DNA of 40,256 bases from CAZNUM01 sp964539305 (GCA_964539305.1 CAZIIM010000017.1:1-40256), one strand, 5' to 3'; counted from the first letter of the stretch, positions 25,296 through 34,925 are shown. Notes: generated by a model from the letters alone, not told the origin. A program made the numbers and translations.

Positions 25296-26677
25296 TGGAC
25301 CTGTCAAACCCCAAAACAATTGAACTTAAAAACAGAGGGGTTGCCATTCTGGGATTGGGTGCCAGCGGGAAGGCTGCCGCCCAATTAGCCCAACATCTTG
25401 GGGCCGTTGTTCTCGCCAGTGATTCCGGCTCGTCTGACTCCCTTCAAAAAACGGCCGATACATTAAAAAAACTGGGAGTGACCGTAGAAACGGGGGGGCA
25501 TAGCCCTGCTGTTTTTGAAGCGGATTTATGGGTCCTTTCTCCCGGCATTCCTCAGGATGCACCTGTGGTGCTGAAAGCAAAAGAAAAAAACATTCCCGTG
25601 GTGAGTGAAATTGAATTCGCCAGTTGGTTCACTTCCGCTCCGCTGGTGGCTGTGACCGGATCCAATGGAAAAACAACGACGGTCCACCTTCTAGCGGAAA
25701 TGTGTCAAACGGACCAGTACCATGGTCGTCTGTGCGGCAACGTAGGCATCCCCTTTTCAGCGGAAGTGCTAAAAGATCTGCAGTCGCCCGATCCGAAGCG
25801 GGTTTACATCCTTGAAATTTCCAGTTTTCAGATGGAACATATTCTGCACTTTAAACCCTACATCTCTGTTTTTCTCAATCTTTCACCGGACCATCTGGAT
25901 CGATACACTTCCATGGAAGCCTATGCAGAGGCAAAATTATCCCTGTCCCGGAACCAGGATGAACGGGATTTCATTGTCTATAATCTTGATGATCCCTATC
26001 TAACAGCCTTTTTTAAAGACCACCCGGCTCAGAAACGACCTTTCAGTCTGAAAGTGAAATCCGGGTCCACTTATTTTCTCAACAACACTAAAATTTTAGA
26101 TGAAGAGCACGCCACGCTAATTCATCTGAAAGAGCTCGCATTGCCCGGCAGGCATAATCTGGCCAATGCCCTGGCAGCTGCAACGGCTGCCCATATCCTC
26201 GGAATCTCCAATCGCCAGATTCAAAACACCATGTCCAGCTTTGGTGGTGTGGAACACCGACTCGAAAAAGTCAGCCGGATCAACGGTGTTACCTATTACA
26301 ACGATTCCAAAGCGACCAACGTCGATGCGGTAAAGGTAGCGCTGGATAGTTTCACGGCACCGATTCTGCTCATACTGGGCGGAAAAGATAAGGGAGCTGA
26401 ATTCTCCCAACTCCTTCCACATACCCACAACAAAGTGAAGGAAATCGTCGCCTACGGACAAGCGAGAGACACCATCTCCACCGCCTTCAGGGATGCGGTA
26501 AGGCTGGAACAGGCCTCCAGCCTTAAAGAGGCGGTGGAGATTTGTCATCGGCGCGCCAAACCCGGGGACATCGTTCTCCTGTCCCCGGGCTGCGCCAGTT
26601 TCGATCAATTCCGGAATTACGAGGAACGAGGCCGAATCTTTAAATCAATCGTCCATAGTCTGAGAGAATCAGCGTGA
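25292..26677 (+). CDS. murD: UDP-MurNAc-L-alanine:D-glutamate ligase MurD
   Basis: MurD adds D-glutamate to UDP-MurNAc-L-Ala. An N-terminal Rossmann segment (VAILGLGASGKAAA) precedes the ATP loop VTGSNGKTTT at 121-130. The substrate motif EISSFQME and the C-terminal YYNDSKATN and LILGGKDKGAEF follow, all typical of MurD. There are 461 residues. Two ATG codons stand in tandem at 25292 and 25295. Either would work; the first overlaps the mraY stop by four bases. Confidence 0.96.
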   Translation: MMDLSNPKTIELKNRGVAILGLGASGKAAAQLAQHLGAVVLASDSGSSDSLQKTADTLKKLGVTVETGGHSPAVFEADLWVLSPGIPQDAPVVLKAKEKNIPVVSEIEFASWFTSAPLVAVTGSNGKTTTVHLLAEMCQTDQYHGRLCGNVGIPFSAEVLKDLQSPDPKRVYILEISSFQMEHILHFKPYISVFLNLSPDHLDRYTSMEAYAEAKLSLSRNQDERDFIVYNLDDPYLTAFFKDHPAQKRPFSLKVKSGSTYFLNNTKILDEEHATLIHLKELALPGRHNLANALAAATAAHILGISNRQIQNTMSSFGGVEHRLEKVSRINGVTYYNDSKATNVDAVKVALDSFTAPILLILGGKDKGAEFSQLLPHTHNKVKEIVAYGQARDTISTAFRDAVRLEQASSLKEAVEICHRRAKPGDIVLLSPGCASFDQFRNYEERGRIFKSIVHSLRESA

Positions 26678-27843
26678 AACAACTGGATATCATTACAAAA
26701 AAATACGATCAGATCCTGATCATCTTAATCATACTCCTTTGTGTCATTGGCACCGTCATGCTGTACAGTTCCAGTTCCTCCCTGTCCCTGGATGAAACCG
26801 GCGGAACAACCGCTACTTTGTTCCTACGGTCCCATCTGAAACGATTATTCGTTGGAATCGTCGCCCTGTTTTTCTTTCTTCTCATAGATTATCGGCACCT
26901 GAAATCCATTGCCCCGTACCTGCTTATGGGATCACTGGTCCTGTTACTTTTAACCAAAGTGTACTATATGGCAAAAGGCTATTCCTCCCCAGCCCGGTGG
27001 CTGGATCTGGGAATTGTTTCCGTCCAGACCTCGGATCTGGCGCGGTTTTCACTTATTGTTTATCTGGCCTACTACCTGGACAAGAAGAGGGAGAAAATAA
27101 AAGATTTTTACTCCGGCTTTTTCCCGCCGGTGATGCTATTGGGTTTTATGCTGACGCTGATTATTATTCAACCCGACTTCAGTACGGCGGCCGTAATCGG
27201 CATGGTGGGTTTTACCATGCTTTTCCTTGGCGGTGCCCGCCTATCCCAGATTATCACCACCGGCGTTGTGAGTATTGTGGTTCTGATTCCCGTCATGCTG
27301 ATGCGTTCCTACCGGCTTCAACGGGTAATCTACTGGCTGGGAGCCTTCCTGGGCTACCAGCACGCAGCCCCGGCCAATGTGGGCTATCAGGCGCAGCAAT
27401 CCTTGATCAGCCTGGGGAATGGGGGTGTTATGGGTCTGGGGCTCGGTAACAGCATGGAAAAGAATCTCTTCCTTCCGACTCCCCACACCGATTTTATTTT
27501 CGCCATCATCGGAGAAGAATTGGGTTTAATCGGAGCCATGGTCGTCCTTACCCTTTTCCTGCTCATATTCCAACGCTGCATCCGGATCGCAAAGGACACT
27601 ACTGACCCATTTGGTGTTTTCCTGACTCTGGGGTTTGCCATCAGTTTCATCCTGTACGCTTTTATTAATATTGCGGTGGTCACAGGAGTCGTCCCCACTA
27701 CTGGTTTACCCCTGCCACTGATCAGTTACGGCGGAAGTGGTCTGGTCGTCAACCTGGCCAGTCTGGGCATACTGTTGAATATCAGTCGATCCCGCCGGTC
27801 CGTGACACCTGCCAGAAACTGGAGTCAGATCCACTATGTCTAA
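26674..27843 (+). CDS. ftsW: Septal peptidoglycan polymerase FtsW
   Basis: FtsW is the SEDS-family glycosyltransferase that polymerises septal glycan from lipid II with FtsI. The 389 residues give about ten membrane helices. Family motifs include SSPARWLDLG, QPDFSTAAV with the catalytic-loop aspartate, GYQAQQSLISLGNGG, GEELGLIGA and PLISYGGSG. The start is GTG at 26674, overlapping the murD TGA (GTGA). Placement between murD and murG is canonical for FtsW rather than RodA. Confidence 0.96.
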   Translation: MKQLDIITKKYDQILIILIILLCVIGTVMLYSSSSSLSLDETGGTTATLFLRSHLKRLFVGIVALFFFLLIDYRHLKSIAPYLLMGSLVLLLLTKVYYMAKGYSSPARWLDLGIVSVQTSDLARFSLIVYLAYYLDKKREKIKDFYSGFFPPVMLLGFMLTLIIIQPDFSTAAVIGMVGFTMLFLGGARLSQIITTGVVSIVVLIPVMLMRSYRLQRVIYWLGAFLGYQHAAPANVGYQAQQSLISLGNGGVMGLGLGNSMEKNLFLPTPHTDFIFAIIGEELGLIGAMVVLTLFLLIFQRCIRIAKDTTDPFGVFLTLGFAISFILYAFINIAVVTGVVPTTGLPLPLISYGGSGLVVNLASLGILLNISRSRRSVTPARNWSQIHYV

Positions 27844-28939
27844 AGCCATCAACATTATGATCGCTGGCGGTGGAACCGGCGGACATCTCTTCCCTGCCCT
27901 GGCCCTTGCCGACGAAATAAAGCGACAGCGACCGGAGGCCCGGCTTTATTACATCGGTTCCAAATTTGGTCTCGAAAAAGAAATCCTACCCCGGAAAGAA
28001 ATACCTTTTACGTTGCTGCCCATCCGGGGCCTCCAGCGGAATATGGATCTTCAAGGCTTCGGACGTAATCTTCTCCTGCCGGGAAGACTCCTGAATTCAC
28101 TCGTAAAAGTAAAAAGAATCTTTTCCTCTTTTAATCCGGATGTGGTCGTCGGGACCGGCGGGTACGCCTCTGCCCTGCCCCTCCATGTTGGTATCCGCCG
28201 AGAAATTCCCACCTTAATTCAGGAACAGAATTCCTACCCGGGTATCACCACCCGCTGGTTCGGATCCAAGGTGAACCGTATCTGCATCGCCTTCGAAGAG
28301 GCAACCCGATACTTTCAAAAAAAAAACTACTATTTGACGGGAAATCCGGTGCGTAACCATATCAACAAGGGTCATCGAAAAGACGGGTTAAAGCGGTTTC
28401 AACTTCAGGAAAACCGGAAAACTGTTTTCCTGTTTGGTGGGAGTCAGGGATCGGCATTTCTCAATCAAACCCTGGAATCTATTGTGCCAAAACTAATCGC
28501 TAGGAATCTCCAGGTTCTTTGGCAGACGGGACAACGATCCTTTGCCTCCTTTCAAAAACACGATCAGGAATTCTGCCGGGTGGTCCCCTTTATCCAAGAA
28601 ATGGAATTGGCCTACGCCTGTTGTGATCTGGTCCTTTCCCGCGCCGGAGCTTTGACCCTGTCGGAGATTACAGCCTGTGGCAAGCCTTCCATTCTGGTCC
28701 CCTTCCCCGGAGCGGCTGGAAATCACCAGGAGAAAAACAGCCTTGCTCTTCAGCAGTCAGGAGCGGCAGAAATGATCCTGGAGAGCGATTTGACTCCCGA
28801 CAAACTTTATACCAAAGTCACGGCCTTGTTTTCGGACGAAAATAAGTTAAAGATGATGGCCCAGGCCAGTGCCAGACTGAGTCGCCCGAAAGCCACTCAA
28901 GAAATCGTTCACCATATCTTTGAATTGGCAACAGCCTGA
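27836..28939 (+). CDS. murG: UDP-GlcNAc:undecaprenyl-PP-MurNAc-pentapeptide GlcNAc transferase MurG
   Basis: MurG adds GlcNAc to lipid I to form lipid II on the cytoplasmic face of the membrane. The N-terminal glycine loop is GGGTGGHLFPALALA (residues 10-24). GTGGYASALP and a C-terminal half with GGSQGSAFLN, SRAGALTLSEI and PFPGAAGNHQEKN form the UDP-GlcNAc site of this GT28 enzyme. There are 367 residues. It overlaps ftsW by eight bases and meets murC as TGATG. Confidence 0.97.
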   Translation: MSKAINIMIAGGGTGGHLFPALALADEIKRQRPEARLYYIGSKFGLEKEILPRKEIPFTLLPIRGLQRNMDLQGFGRNLLLPGRLLNSLVKVKRIFSSFNPDVVVGTGGYASALPLHVGIRREIPTLIQEQNSYPGITTRWFGSKVNRICIAFEEATRYFQKKNYYLTGNPVRNHINKGHRKDGLKRFQLQENRKTVFLFGGSQGSAFLNQTLESIVPKLIARNLQVLWQTGQRSFASFQKHDQEFCRVVPFIQEMELAYACCDLVLSRAGALTLSEITACGKPSILVPFPGAAGNHQEKNSLALQQSGAAEMILESDLTPDKLYTKVTALFSDENKLKMMAQASARLSRPKATQEIVHHIFELATA

Positions 28940-30327
28940 TGTTTCGTAAAGTAAAAAAGGTACATTTCGTAGGCATTGGCGGTATCGGCATGAGTGGTAT
29001 TGCCGAACTATTGCTCAACCTCGATTTTACCGTTAGTGGTTCCGATCTGGTGGATTCCGATATTATTCAATCTCTTCGGGAAAAGGGGGCCACCATCCAT
29101 ATGGGGCATGAAGAAGCCAATATTGACGACTGCGAAGTGTTAGTTTACTCCAGCGCCGTCAAGGAAACGAACCCGGAATTGGTGGCGGCCCGAAGGAAGG
29201 GAATTCCCATCATTAAACGGGCCCGGATGCTGGGCGAATTGATCGCTTTGAAAGATACGAGCATTGCAGTGGGCGGAACCCACGGGAAAACCTCCACATC
29301 CTCCATGATCGGGACCGTTCTTTCCCAGGCTGGATTAGATCCAACCATGGTGGTTGGAGGATTGGTACGGAACATTGCTACCAACTCCCGTCTGGGTGCC
29401 AGTGAACTCATTGTGGTGGAGGCGGATGAATTTGACCGCAGCTTCCTTGCGTTACGACCCACCATTGCCGTGATCACCAATATTGAACTGGAGCATACCG
29501 ATTGTTACGATGATCTGGAGGATTTATTTCAGGCCTTTGCACAATTCGCCAATTCTGCCCCCTTTTACGGCGCTGTGATCGCCTGCCTGGATTCGCCGGG
29601 CGTACAGCAGATTATCCAGGATATTCAGCGACCGGTCATTACCTACGGTCTCAGTTCCCAGGCTGATTTCAGCGCCCGGGATATTCAATACCAGGAGACC
29701 AACACCGAATTTACCTGTTTACGAAAACACCAGTCCATCGGGCGGGTTACCCTCCAGGTTCCGGGCGAACATAATGTGGTCAACTCCCTGGCTGCCGTTG
29801 CTCTGGGAACTGAAATGGGTCTGGAGCCGGCGGTGATTCTGGAAGGGCTGAAGGCCTATACGGGCGTACGGCGGCGGTTTGAAATTAAAGGCGTGGCTAA
29901 GGAGATCATGGTGGTCGATGACTATGCTCACCACCCGACCGAGGTTAAGGCCACACTCGAAGCGGCGAAAACAGGTTGGGATCGGCGGATAGTGGCTGTG
30001 TTCCAGCCCCACCTATATACCCGCACCCGGGATTTTTACAAAGCATTTGCTGAAGCTTTCATGAATTCTGAAGTCCTGGTCGTCACCGATGTTTATCCGG
30101 CCCGGGAAGAGGCTATTGAAGGTATCACGGGCGAACTGGTAGCGAACGCGGCCCGGGAATCAGGGCACAAAGCGGTTTATTACCTGGAAAACCTGGAAGA
30201 TCTCATTCCCTTGCTGGACGACATCACTCTTCCAGGCGATATGGTCATTACGCTGGGGGCGGGAACGATCTGGCGCTACGGTCAGGCCTATTACGATCAC
30301 CTTCGGGAACAGGAAGAAAAAAATTGA
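28939..30327 (+). CDS. murC: UDP-N-acetylmuramate:L-alanine ligase MurC
   Basis: MurC joins the first amino acid, L-alanine, to UDP-MurNAc. The N-terminal dinucleotide-like fold shows HFVGIGGIGMSGIAELL. The ATP loop GTHGKTST is at 113-120, VVEADEFDRSFL lies in the central domain, and VVDDYAHHPTEV plus FQPHLYTRTRDF near the C-terminus are MurC-specific. The length of 462 is usual. The stop is followed one base later by the murB GTG. Confidence 0.97.
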   Translation: MFRKVKKVHFVGIGGIGMSGIAELLLNLDFTVSGSDLVDSDIIQSLREKGATIHMGHEEANIDDCEVLVYSSAVKETNPELVAARRKGIPIIKRARMLGELIALKDTSIAVGGTHGKTSTSSMIGTVLSQAGLDPTMVVGGLVRNIATNSRLGASELIVVEADEFDRSFLALRPTIAVITNIELEHTDCYDDLEDLFQAFAQFANSAPFYGAVIACLDSPGVQQIIQDIQRPVITYGLSSQADFSARDIQYQETNTEFTCLRKHQSIGRVTLQVPGEHNVVNSLAAVALGTEMGLEPAVILEGLKAYTGVRRRFEIKGVAKEIMVVDDYAHHPTEVKATLEAAKTGWDRRIVAVFQPHLYTRTRDFYKAFAEAFMNSEVLVVTDVYPAREEAIEGITGELVANAARESGHKAVYYLENLEDLIPLLDDITLPGDMVITLGAGTIWRYGQAYYDHLREQEEKN

Positions 30328-30328
30328 C

Positions 30329-31249
30329 GTGGAAAGGTTAGGGCAGTTGAAGACCATCACCCGGGGAACCGTTTTAGAGCAGGAACCAATGGCCAACCAT
30401 ACCACTTACGGCATCGGTGGTCCCGCCTGGGCCTACATCATCCCCGAGGATGAAAAGGACCTGGCGACCGTGTTACGTTTTGCCAGCGATGAAAAACTGC
30501 CTGTTTTCTTTACAGGATCCGGTTCCAACCTGCTTGTCAGCGATTCGGGCTTCAACGGTTTGGTTATCTCCCTGGAAAAAACCTTTAAACAACTACGATT
30601 CGACGGGCCAAAGGTTACTGCAGAGGCAGGTGTAAAACTGGGGAAAATGGTTCGGGAGGCCATGCACCGGAATTTAAGCGGTTTGGAGAGCCTGGTAGGC
30701 GTTCCCGGTTCGGTCGGCGGGGCTCTGAAAATGAATGCCGGCGCTTTTGGGAAAGAAATCTCCACCCTCCTGCTGGAATTCACGACCATGACCCTCGAGG
30801 GGTCAACTAAAACTTACACACCGGGTGAAATTGAATTCGGATACCGGTATTCCTCCATCCCTGATGATGAAATCATTGTGAAAGCTGTTTTTCAACTGGA
30901 GCAAAGTGACCATGAGACGATTCAATCACGTCGCGCCCTTGCCAGCAGCGGCCGCAAACAGACCCAGCCGCTCAAATTCAGAAGCGCCGGGAGTGTATTT
31001 AAGAATCCACCGGAAGGTGGAGCCGCCGGTTATTTAATTGACCAGGCCGGACTGAAAGGTACCCGGATTGGTGATGCTGAAATCTCGCTGAAACATGCCA
31101 ACTTTTTTGTGAATCACGGGAAAGCTACCGCCGCCGATATGGTAAAATTGATTCGCCTCGCCCGACGGAAAGTATATGAAAAATTCGGAATACAACTGGA
31201 ACTTGAAATTAAAACACTCGGCTTTGAACAGGGGACCTTTGACAAATGA
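30329..31249 (+). CDS. murB: UDP-N-acetylenolpyruvoylglucosamine reductase MurB
   Basis: MurB is the FAD enzyme that reduces UDP-GlcNAc-enolpyruvate to UDP-MurNAc with NADPH. NHTTYGIGGPA and FTGSGSNLLVSD form the FAD site. The segment GVPGSVGGALKMNAGAFG follows, and the catalytic serine lies in FRSAGSVFKNPPEGGAAG, a type II-like MurB pattern. It has 306 residues. The start is GTG at 30329; the ATG 21 codons later would cut into the usual N-terminal extension. It overlaps ftsQ by four bases. Confidence 0.96.
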   Translation: MERLGQLKTITRGTVLEQEPMANHTTYGIGGPAWAYIIPEDEKDLATVLRFASDEKLPVFFTGSGSNLLVSDSGFNGLVISLEKTFKQLRFDGPKVTAEAGVKLGKMVREAMHRNLSGLESLVGVPGSVGGALKMNAGAFGKEISTLLLEFTTMTLEGSTKTYTPGEIEFGYRYSSIPDDEIIVKAVFQLEQSDHETIQSRRALASSGRKQTQPLKFRSAGSVFKNPPEGGAAGYLIDQAGLKGTRIGDAEISLKHANFFVNHGKATAADMVKLIRLARRKVYEKFGIQLELEIKTLGFEQGTFDK

Positions 31250-32013
31250 AGAAAAAGAAAAAAACAGCTTTTTTATCCCTGCGCTTCATGCTTGGAACCG
31301 GTCTGGTACTGTTCACCGGATTCATGCTCTGGAGCGCCATCAACTGGGCCAATTACAGGCATCTGTTTCACTTGGAAAAGATCCGAATCAGTGGAACCCA
31401 AATCCAGCCCAGAGATTTTTACCGCCAACTCTTGGGTCCCCTGGATCAGTTGGATCTCACCGATATTAACCTGGAAGAGGTTCGTCTTCTTTTGGAGAGT
31501 GACCCGTTCGTTAAGGCGGCCCGGGTCAGCCGACAGTATCCCGGTTATCTGAATATTGAAATTGTGGAGCGAAAGCCCCTGGCATTGCTGAATCTGAAGC
31601 CGATCCTGCTGGTGGATGATGAAGGGGTGATTCTTCCAGATAACGGGTACAGTCAGAAAGCACTGATTCCGGTTCTTTCTGGATTTAATCCTGCCCGGGA
31701 ACTCTACCCCCCGGGTCGGGAGACTTTCTCATTAAAGGTGAAGGAAACAGTTGAAATCCTCAAACAATTATTGGACGGTTATCCCGAACTCTACGAACAA
31801 CTGTCCGAAGTGACCCTGAATGAAGATGATGAATACGTTTTCATCCTGGCTGAACACCCCACCAAGGTCATTCTGGGTAAAGAAGATATCTGGAACAAAA
31901 TAAAAATATTAAAGCAGTTTGAACTTGCTCTGAAAGGGCAACGGCACTTGACCGATTATAAACTGCTGGATATGCGCTACAAAAAACAGGTAATTGCCAG
32001 GGAATGGACATGA
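31246..32013 (+). CDS. ftsQ: FtsQ-like cell division protein with POTRA domain
   Basis: A 255-residue bitopic protein with a basic cytoplasmic head (MKKKKKT), a membrane helix at about 13-34, and a periplasmic POTRA domain at about 40-115. That domain contains LEKIRISGTQ and SDPFVKAARVSRQYPGYLNIEIVERKP split over adjacent strands. A FtsQ beta domain follows. FtsQ recruits FtsB/FtsL to the divisome. Sequence conservation is low, so the call leans on POTRA, topology and position before ftsA. Its 3' end overlaps ftsA by ten bases. Confidence 0.93.
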   Translation: MKKKKKTAFLSLRFMLGTGLVLFTGFMLWSAINWANYRHLFHLEKIRISGTQIQPRDFYRQLLGPLDQLDLTDINLEEVRLLLESDPFVKAARVSRQYPGYLNIEIVERKPLALLNLKPILLVDDEGVILPDNGYSQKALIPVLSGFNPARELYPPGRETFSLKVKETVEILKQLLDGYPELYEQLSEVTLNEDDEYVFILAEHPTKVILGKEDIWNKIKILKQFELALKGQRHLTDYKLLDMRYKKQVIAREWT

Positions 32014-33281
32014 TCAGAACACCGCGAACGACCGATAAATATATTCAAGCGGGTCTCGATATCGGTTCCAGCAAAATCTGCTGCTCCATTACCGAAATCG
32101 ACCCGGAAAACGACAGCGTCACGCTCCTGGGGATTGGAAAAGGTCCCTCCACCGGAATCAAAAAAGGTTCCATCATTCACCGGGATCAGTTGATTGAGGA
32201 AATGTTTCTGGCCCTGCAGGAAGCTCAGACCATGGCGAATTTAAATGTGAGTAAGCTGGTTCTGGGGATTTCCGGCGAACATATCCGAGGTATCAATACG
32301 CAGGGCGCCATTGCCATCCAGAAGGAAGGGTCCGCCAATCTGCCTGTGCAGCATGAAATCACCGGTCAAGATGTCCATCGTGTTCTTGATCTGGCAAAAG
32401 CCATCTCCCTCCCCATCGACCGGGAAATCCTCCACGTCCTGCCCCAGGAATATGTAATCGATACCATGGATAGCATTAAAGATCCGGTAGGTCTCACGGG
32501 GCGTCGGCTGGAAGCCAGAGTGCATCTGATTACTGTGGCCACCACCGCTGCGACCAATCTGGTCGGCTGCGCGGAGGAACTGGGCGTCGCTGTAGAGGGA
32601 CTGGTATTCCAGGGGTTGGCATCGGCCATTTCGGTTTTGGATGAAGATGAGAAAAATCTGGGTGTGGCCTGTGTGGACATTGGTGCCACCACGACCAATA
32701 TTATTGTTTTCCATGATGGCGGTGTCCGTCATTCCGCTGTGCTCGGTATCGGTTCCGCCAGTATTACCAACGACATTGCCGTCATGCTCCAGATCGGGAT
32801 TGAAGAGGCGGAACGGATTAAACTGAAGTACGGCTCAGCCAAAGCTTCCATGTCTTCCCCCGAACTGGATTTCGAATTACCGTCAAAAAACGGCGGTTTA
32901 AAACGCCGGGTTTCGGAACACGAATTATCCCGCTACGTGGAAGCCCGGATGGTGGAGATTTTACAGTTAATCATGCGGGAGGTGGCCCGGGCAGATGTAC
33001 AGGAAAAATTAACCTACGGTCTGGTTTTGACCGGTGGAGGGGCCCAACTGAGGAATCTGGTCGGCCTGGCCCAGGAAACCTTGAATATTCCCGTAAGAAT
33101 CGGGATTCCCAAAAATATTAGCGGTGCGGTGGATGTGGCGGCCAGTCCCACCTACGCCGGTGCCATTGGCTTAGCCCAGTGGTTCACATTCGGTAAAGAT
33201 CTGTCCCTGCTGAAACCAACCGTTTCACCCGTCACCAGCGCCGTTCATAAACTGAAGCGCTGGATCGGAGAATTCTTCTAA
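32004..33281 (+). CDS. ftsA: Cell division protein FtsA
   Basis: FtsA is an actin-like ATPase that tethers FtsZ to the membrane and recruits later divisome proteins. The 425 residues contain phosphate-1 motif GLDIGSSKICCSI, phosphate-2 ACVDIGATTTNIIVF and adenosine motif LVLTGGGAQLRNL. The FtsA-specific 1C subdomain follows the first motif. The C-terminus (KLKRWIGEFF) is a short amphipathic helix suited to membrane attachment. Two ATGs lie at 32004 and 32010; the first overlaps ftsQ. Confidence 0.97.
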   Translation: MDMIRTPRTTDKYIQAGLDIGSSKICCSITEIDPENDSVTLLGIGKGPSTGIKKGSIIHRDQLIEEMFLALQEAQTMANLNVSKLVLGISGEHIRGINTQGAIAIQKEGSANLPVQHEITGQDVHRVLDLAKAISLPIDREILHVLPQEYVIDTMDSIKDPVGLTGRRLEARVHLITVATTAATNLVGCAEELGVAVEGLVFQGLASAISVLDEDEKNLGVACVDIGATTTNIIVFHDGGVRHSAVLGIGSASITNDIAVMLQIGIEEAERIKLKYGSAKASMSSPELDFELPSKNGGLKRRVSEHELSRYVEARMVEILQLIMREVARADVQEKLTYGLVLTGGGAQLRNLVGLAQETLNIPVRIGIPKNISGAVDVAASPTYAGAIGLAQWFTFGKDLSLLKPTVSPVTSAVHKLKRWIGEFF

Positions 33282-33322
33282 GAAATTCACCACAACCAAA
33301 GAAACCAAGGAAGGAAAGTCCT

Positions 33323-34510
33323 ATGTTGTTTGAATTTGACAGTCTGGCTGAACAGAAAGCCAATTTGAAGGTCATCGGTGTTGGGGGCGCCGGCGGCAAT
33401 GCTGTAAACCGCATGATCCAGTCCGGGATGCAGGGTGTGGATTTTATCGTAATCAACACCGACGCCCAGGACCTGGAGAACAATTCTGCAGAACACAAGA
33501 TCCAGATCGGGAAAAATCTCACCAAGGGTCTGGGTGCCGGAGCCAAAGCGGAAATCGGCCGGGAGGCCATTGAAGCGGACAAAGAGGCGGTCCAGTCCAT
33601 GCTGGCAGGAGCCGATATGGTATTTATTACCGCCGGAATGGGGGGTGGAACCGGAACCGGTGCCGCACCATCAGTGGCTCAACTGTCCCGGGAACTGGGT
33701 ATTCTCACCGTTGGTATCGTGACGATTCCCTTCAATTTTGAGGGTCCCAAGCGCATGAACCGGGGTCTCTCGGGAGTAGCGGAATTGCGAAAAGCCTGTG
33801 ATACAGTGATTACCATCCCCAACCAGAAACTGATGTCCATCGTAGATAAAAGCACTACAGTGGTGGAAGCCTTTAAATTTGCCGATTCGATCCTCCACCA
33901 GGCCGCCAAGGGTATTTCTGATCTGATCAACGTTCATGGTCTGATCAACCTGGATTTCGCGGACGTGGAAACAATCATGAAAAACATGGGCGAAGCCATT
34001 ATGGGTACGGGGATTGCCTCCGGTGAAGAACGGGCGGTTCTGGCGGCTCAGCAAGCCATTTCCAGTCCACTACTGGACTCCGCCTCCATCGGCGGTGCCC
34101 AGGGCGTTCTGGTGAACATTACCGGTGGTACCGACCTGACCTTAATGGAAGTGGATGAAGCCACATCCATCATTTTTGAGGAAGCGGGTCCGGACGCCAA
34201 CATCATCTTCGGTGCGGTGATTGATCCTGCCCTGAACGATGAAATACATGTCACCGTAATTGCCACCGGGTTTAACCGTCGCCCCGCATTGGACGAAGCG
34301 CGGAATACCCAAGCCCAAACCCAACGTCCTGAATCGAGTCGAGGTCCGAGCCTTATTGACAAAGAAAACGTACCTCTGCATCAACAGCAGATGTTCGGAA
34401 ATGAGCAGGTTAATGCGGAAAAACCAAGGTTACTGTTCGATGACAATAACCCCGTTTTATACGGGAGTGACCTGGAAATTCCGGCCTTCATCCGCCGACA
34501 ACAGGACTGA
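33323..34510 (+). CDS. ftsZ: Cell division GTPase FtsZ
   Basis: FtsZ polymerises with GTP into the cytokinetic ring. The 395 residues hold the nucleotide loop GVGGAGGNAVNRMI, the tubulin signature GGGTGTGAAP and the T7 region NLDFADVETIM that completes GTPase sites between subunits. A variable linker leads to the C-terminal peptide DLEIPAFIRRQ, which binds FtsA. A strong AAGGAAGGAAAG lies about five bases before the ATG. A 41-base gap separates it from ftsA, larger than elsewhere in the cluster, which may allow separate expression. A hairpin terminator follows. Confidence 0.98.
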   Translation: MLFEFDSLAEQKANLKVIGVGGAGGNAVNRMIQSGMQGVDFIVINTDAQDLENNSAEHKIQIGKNLTKGLGAGAKAEIGREAIEADKEAVQSMLAGADMVFITAGMGGGTGTGAAPSVAQLSRELGILTVGIVTIPFNFEGPKRMNRGLSGVAELRKACDTVITIPNQKLMSIVDKSTTVVEAFKFADSILHQAAKGISDLINVHGLINLDFADVETIMKNMGEAIMGTGIASGEERAVLAAQQAISSPLLDSASIGGAQGVLVNITGGTDLTLMEVDEATSIIFEEAGPDANIIFGAVIDPALNDEIHVTVIATGFNRRPALDEARNTQAQTQRPESSRGPSLIDKENVPLHQQQMFGNEQVNAEKPRLLFDDNNPVLYGSDLEIPAFIRRQQD

Positions 34511-34547
34511 TTGAACCCCATTCCTTAACGGTCCACTCTGGTTGTAG

Positions 34548-34580
34548 AAGAACCCCTTCTCAGGAAGGGGTTCTTTTTTT
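34548..34580 (+). terminator. Rho-independent terminator after ftsZ
   Basis: A perfect 12-bp stem (34548-34559 with 34564-34575) encloses the loop TCAG. The T run through 34580 overlaps its foot. It ends the dcw transcript. Confidence 0.92.
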
Positions 34581-34587
34581 AATTGAA

Positions 34588-34622
34588 CAAAAAAAAAGCC
34601 CCTTCAAATGATGAAGGGGCTT
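34588..34622 (-). terminator. Rho-independent terminator after rpmB
   Basis: AAGCCCCTTC (34596-34605) pairs with GAAGGGGCTT (34613-34622) around a seven-base loop. On the minus strand a T run follows the stem, so it terminates rpmB, whose stop is about 25 bases away. Its CCCCTTC/GAAGGGG core is the same as in the ftsZ terminator. Confidence 0.88.
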
Positions 34623-34647
34623 CCAAAAGGAGATTAAGACCGTTTTA

Positions 34648-34884
34648 CTAAATTTTTCTGCCTTGAGCCCTGAGTTGGTTTACCACCTTCCGAATGCCGA
34701 TCTTATCCACCAGGCGAAGTCCCTGGGTGGAAACGTTTAAGGTAATCCAGCGGTTCTCATCCGCCAGCCAAAACCGTTTTTTCTGAAGATTGACCGCAAA
34801 CCGACGACGGGTTTTGTTGTGGGCATGGCTCACATGGTTCCCGTACATGGGTTTTTTCCCGGTGATGTCACAAATTCTGCTCAT
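34648..34884 (-). CDS. rpmB: 50S ribosomal protein L28
   Basis: L28 is a small 23S rRNA-binding protein of the large subunit. The 78 residues begin MSRICDITGKKPMYGNHVSHAHNKTRRR, split here as CDITGKKP and HVSHAHNKTRRR, which is the typical opening. LRLVDKIGIRKV is near the end. Only one cysteine is present, so this is not the zinc-binding four-cysteine paralogue. It stands alone on the minus strand between convergent terminators and the large surface-protein gene. No good Shine-Dalgarno sequence is visible. Confidence 0.97.
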   Translation of the reverse strand: MSRICDITGKKPMYGNHVSHAHNKTRRRFAVNLQKKRFWLADENRWITLNVSTQGLRLVDKIGIRKVVNQLRAQGRKI

Positions 34885-34925
34885 GGTATTAAAATTTCGT
34901 CTTTTTAGCCTTAAAAAAGCCGGTG

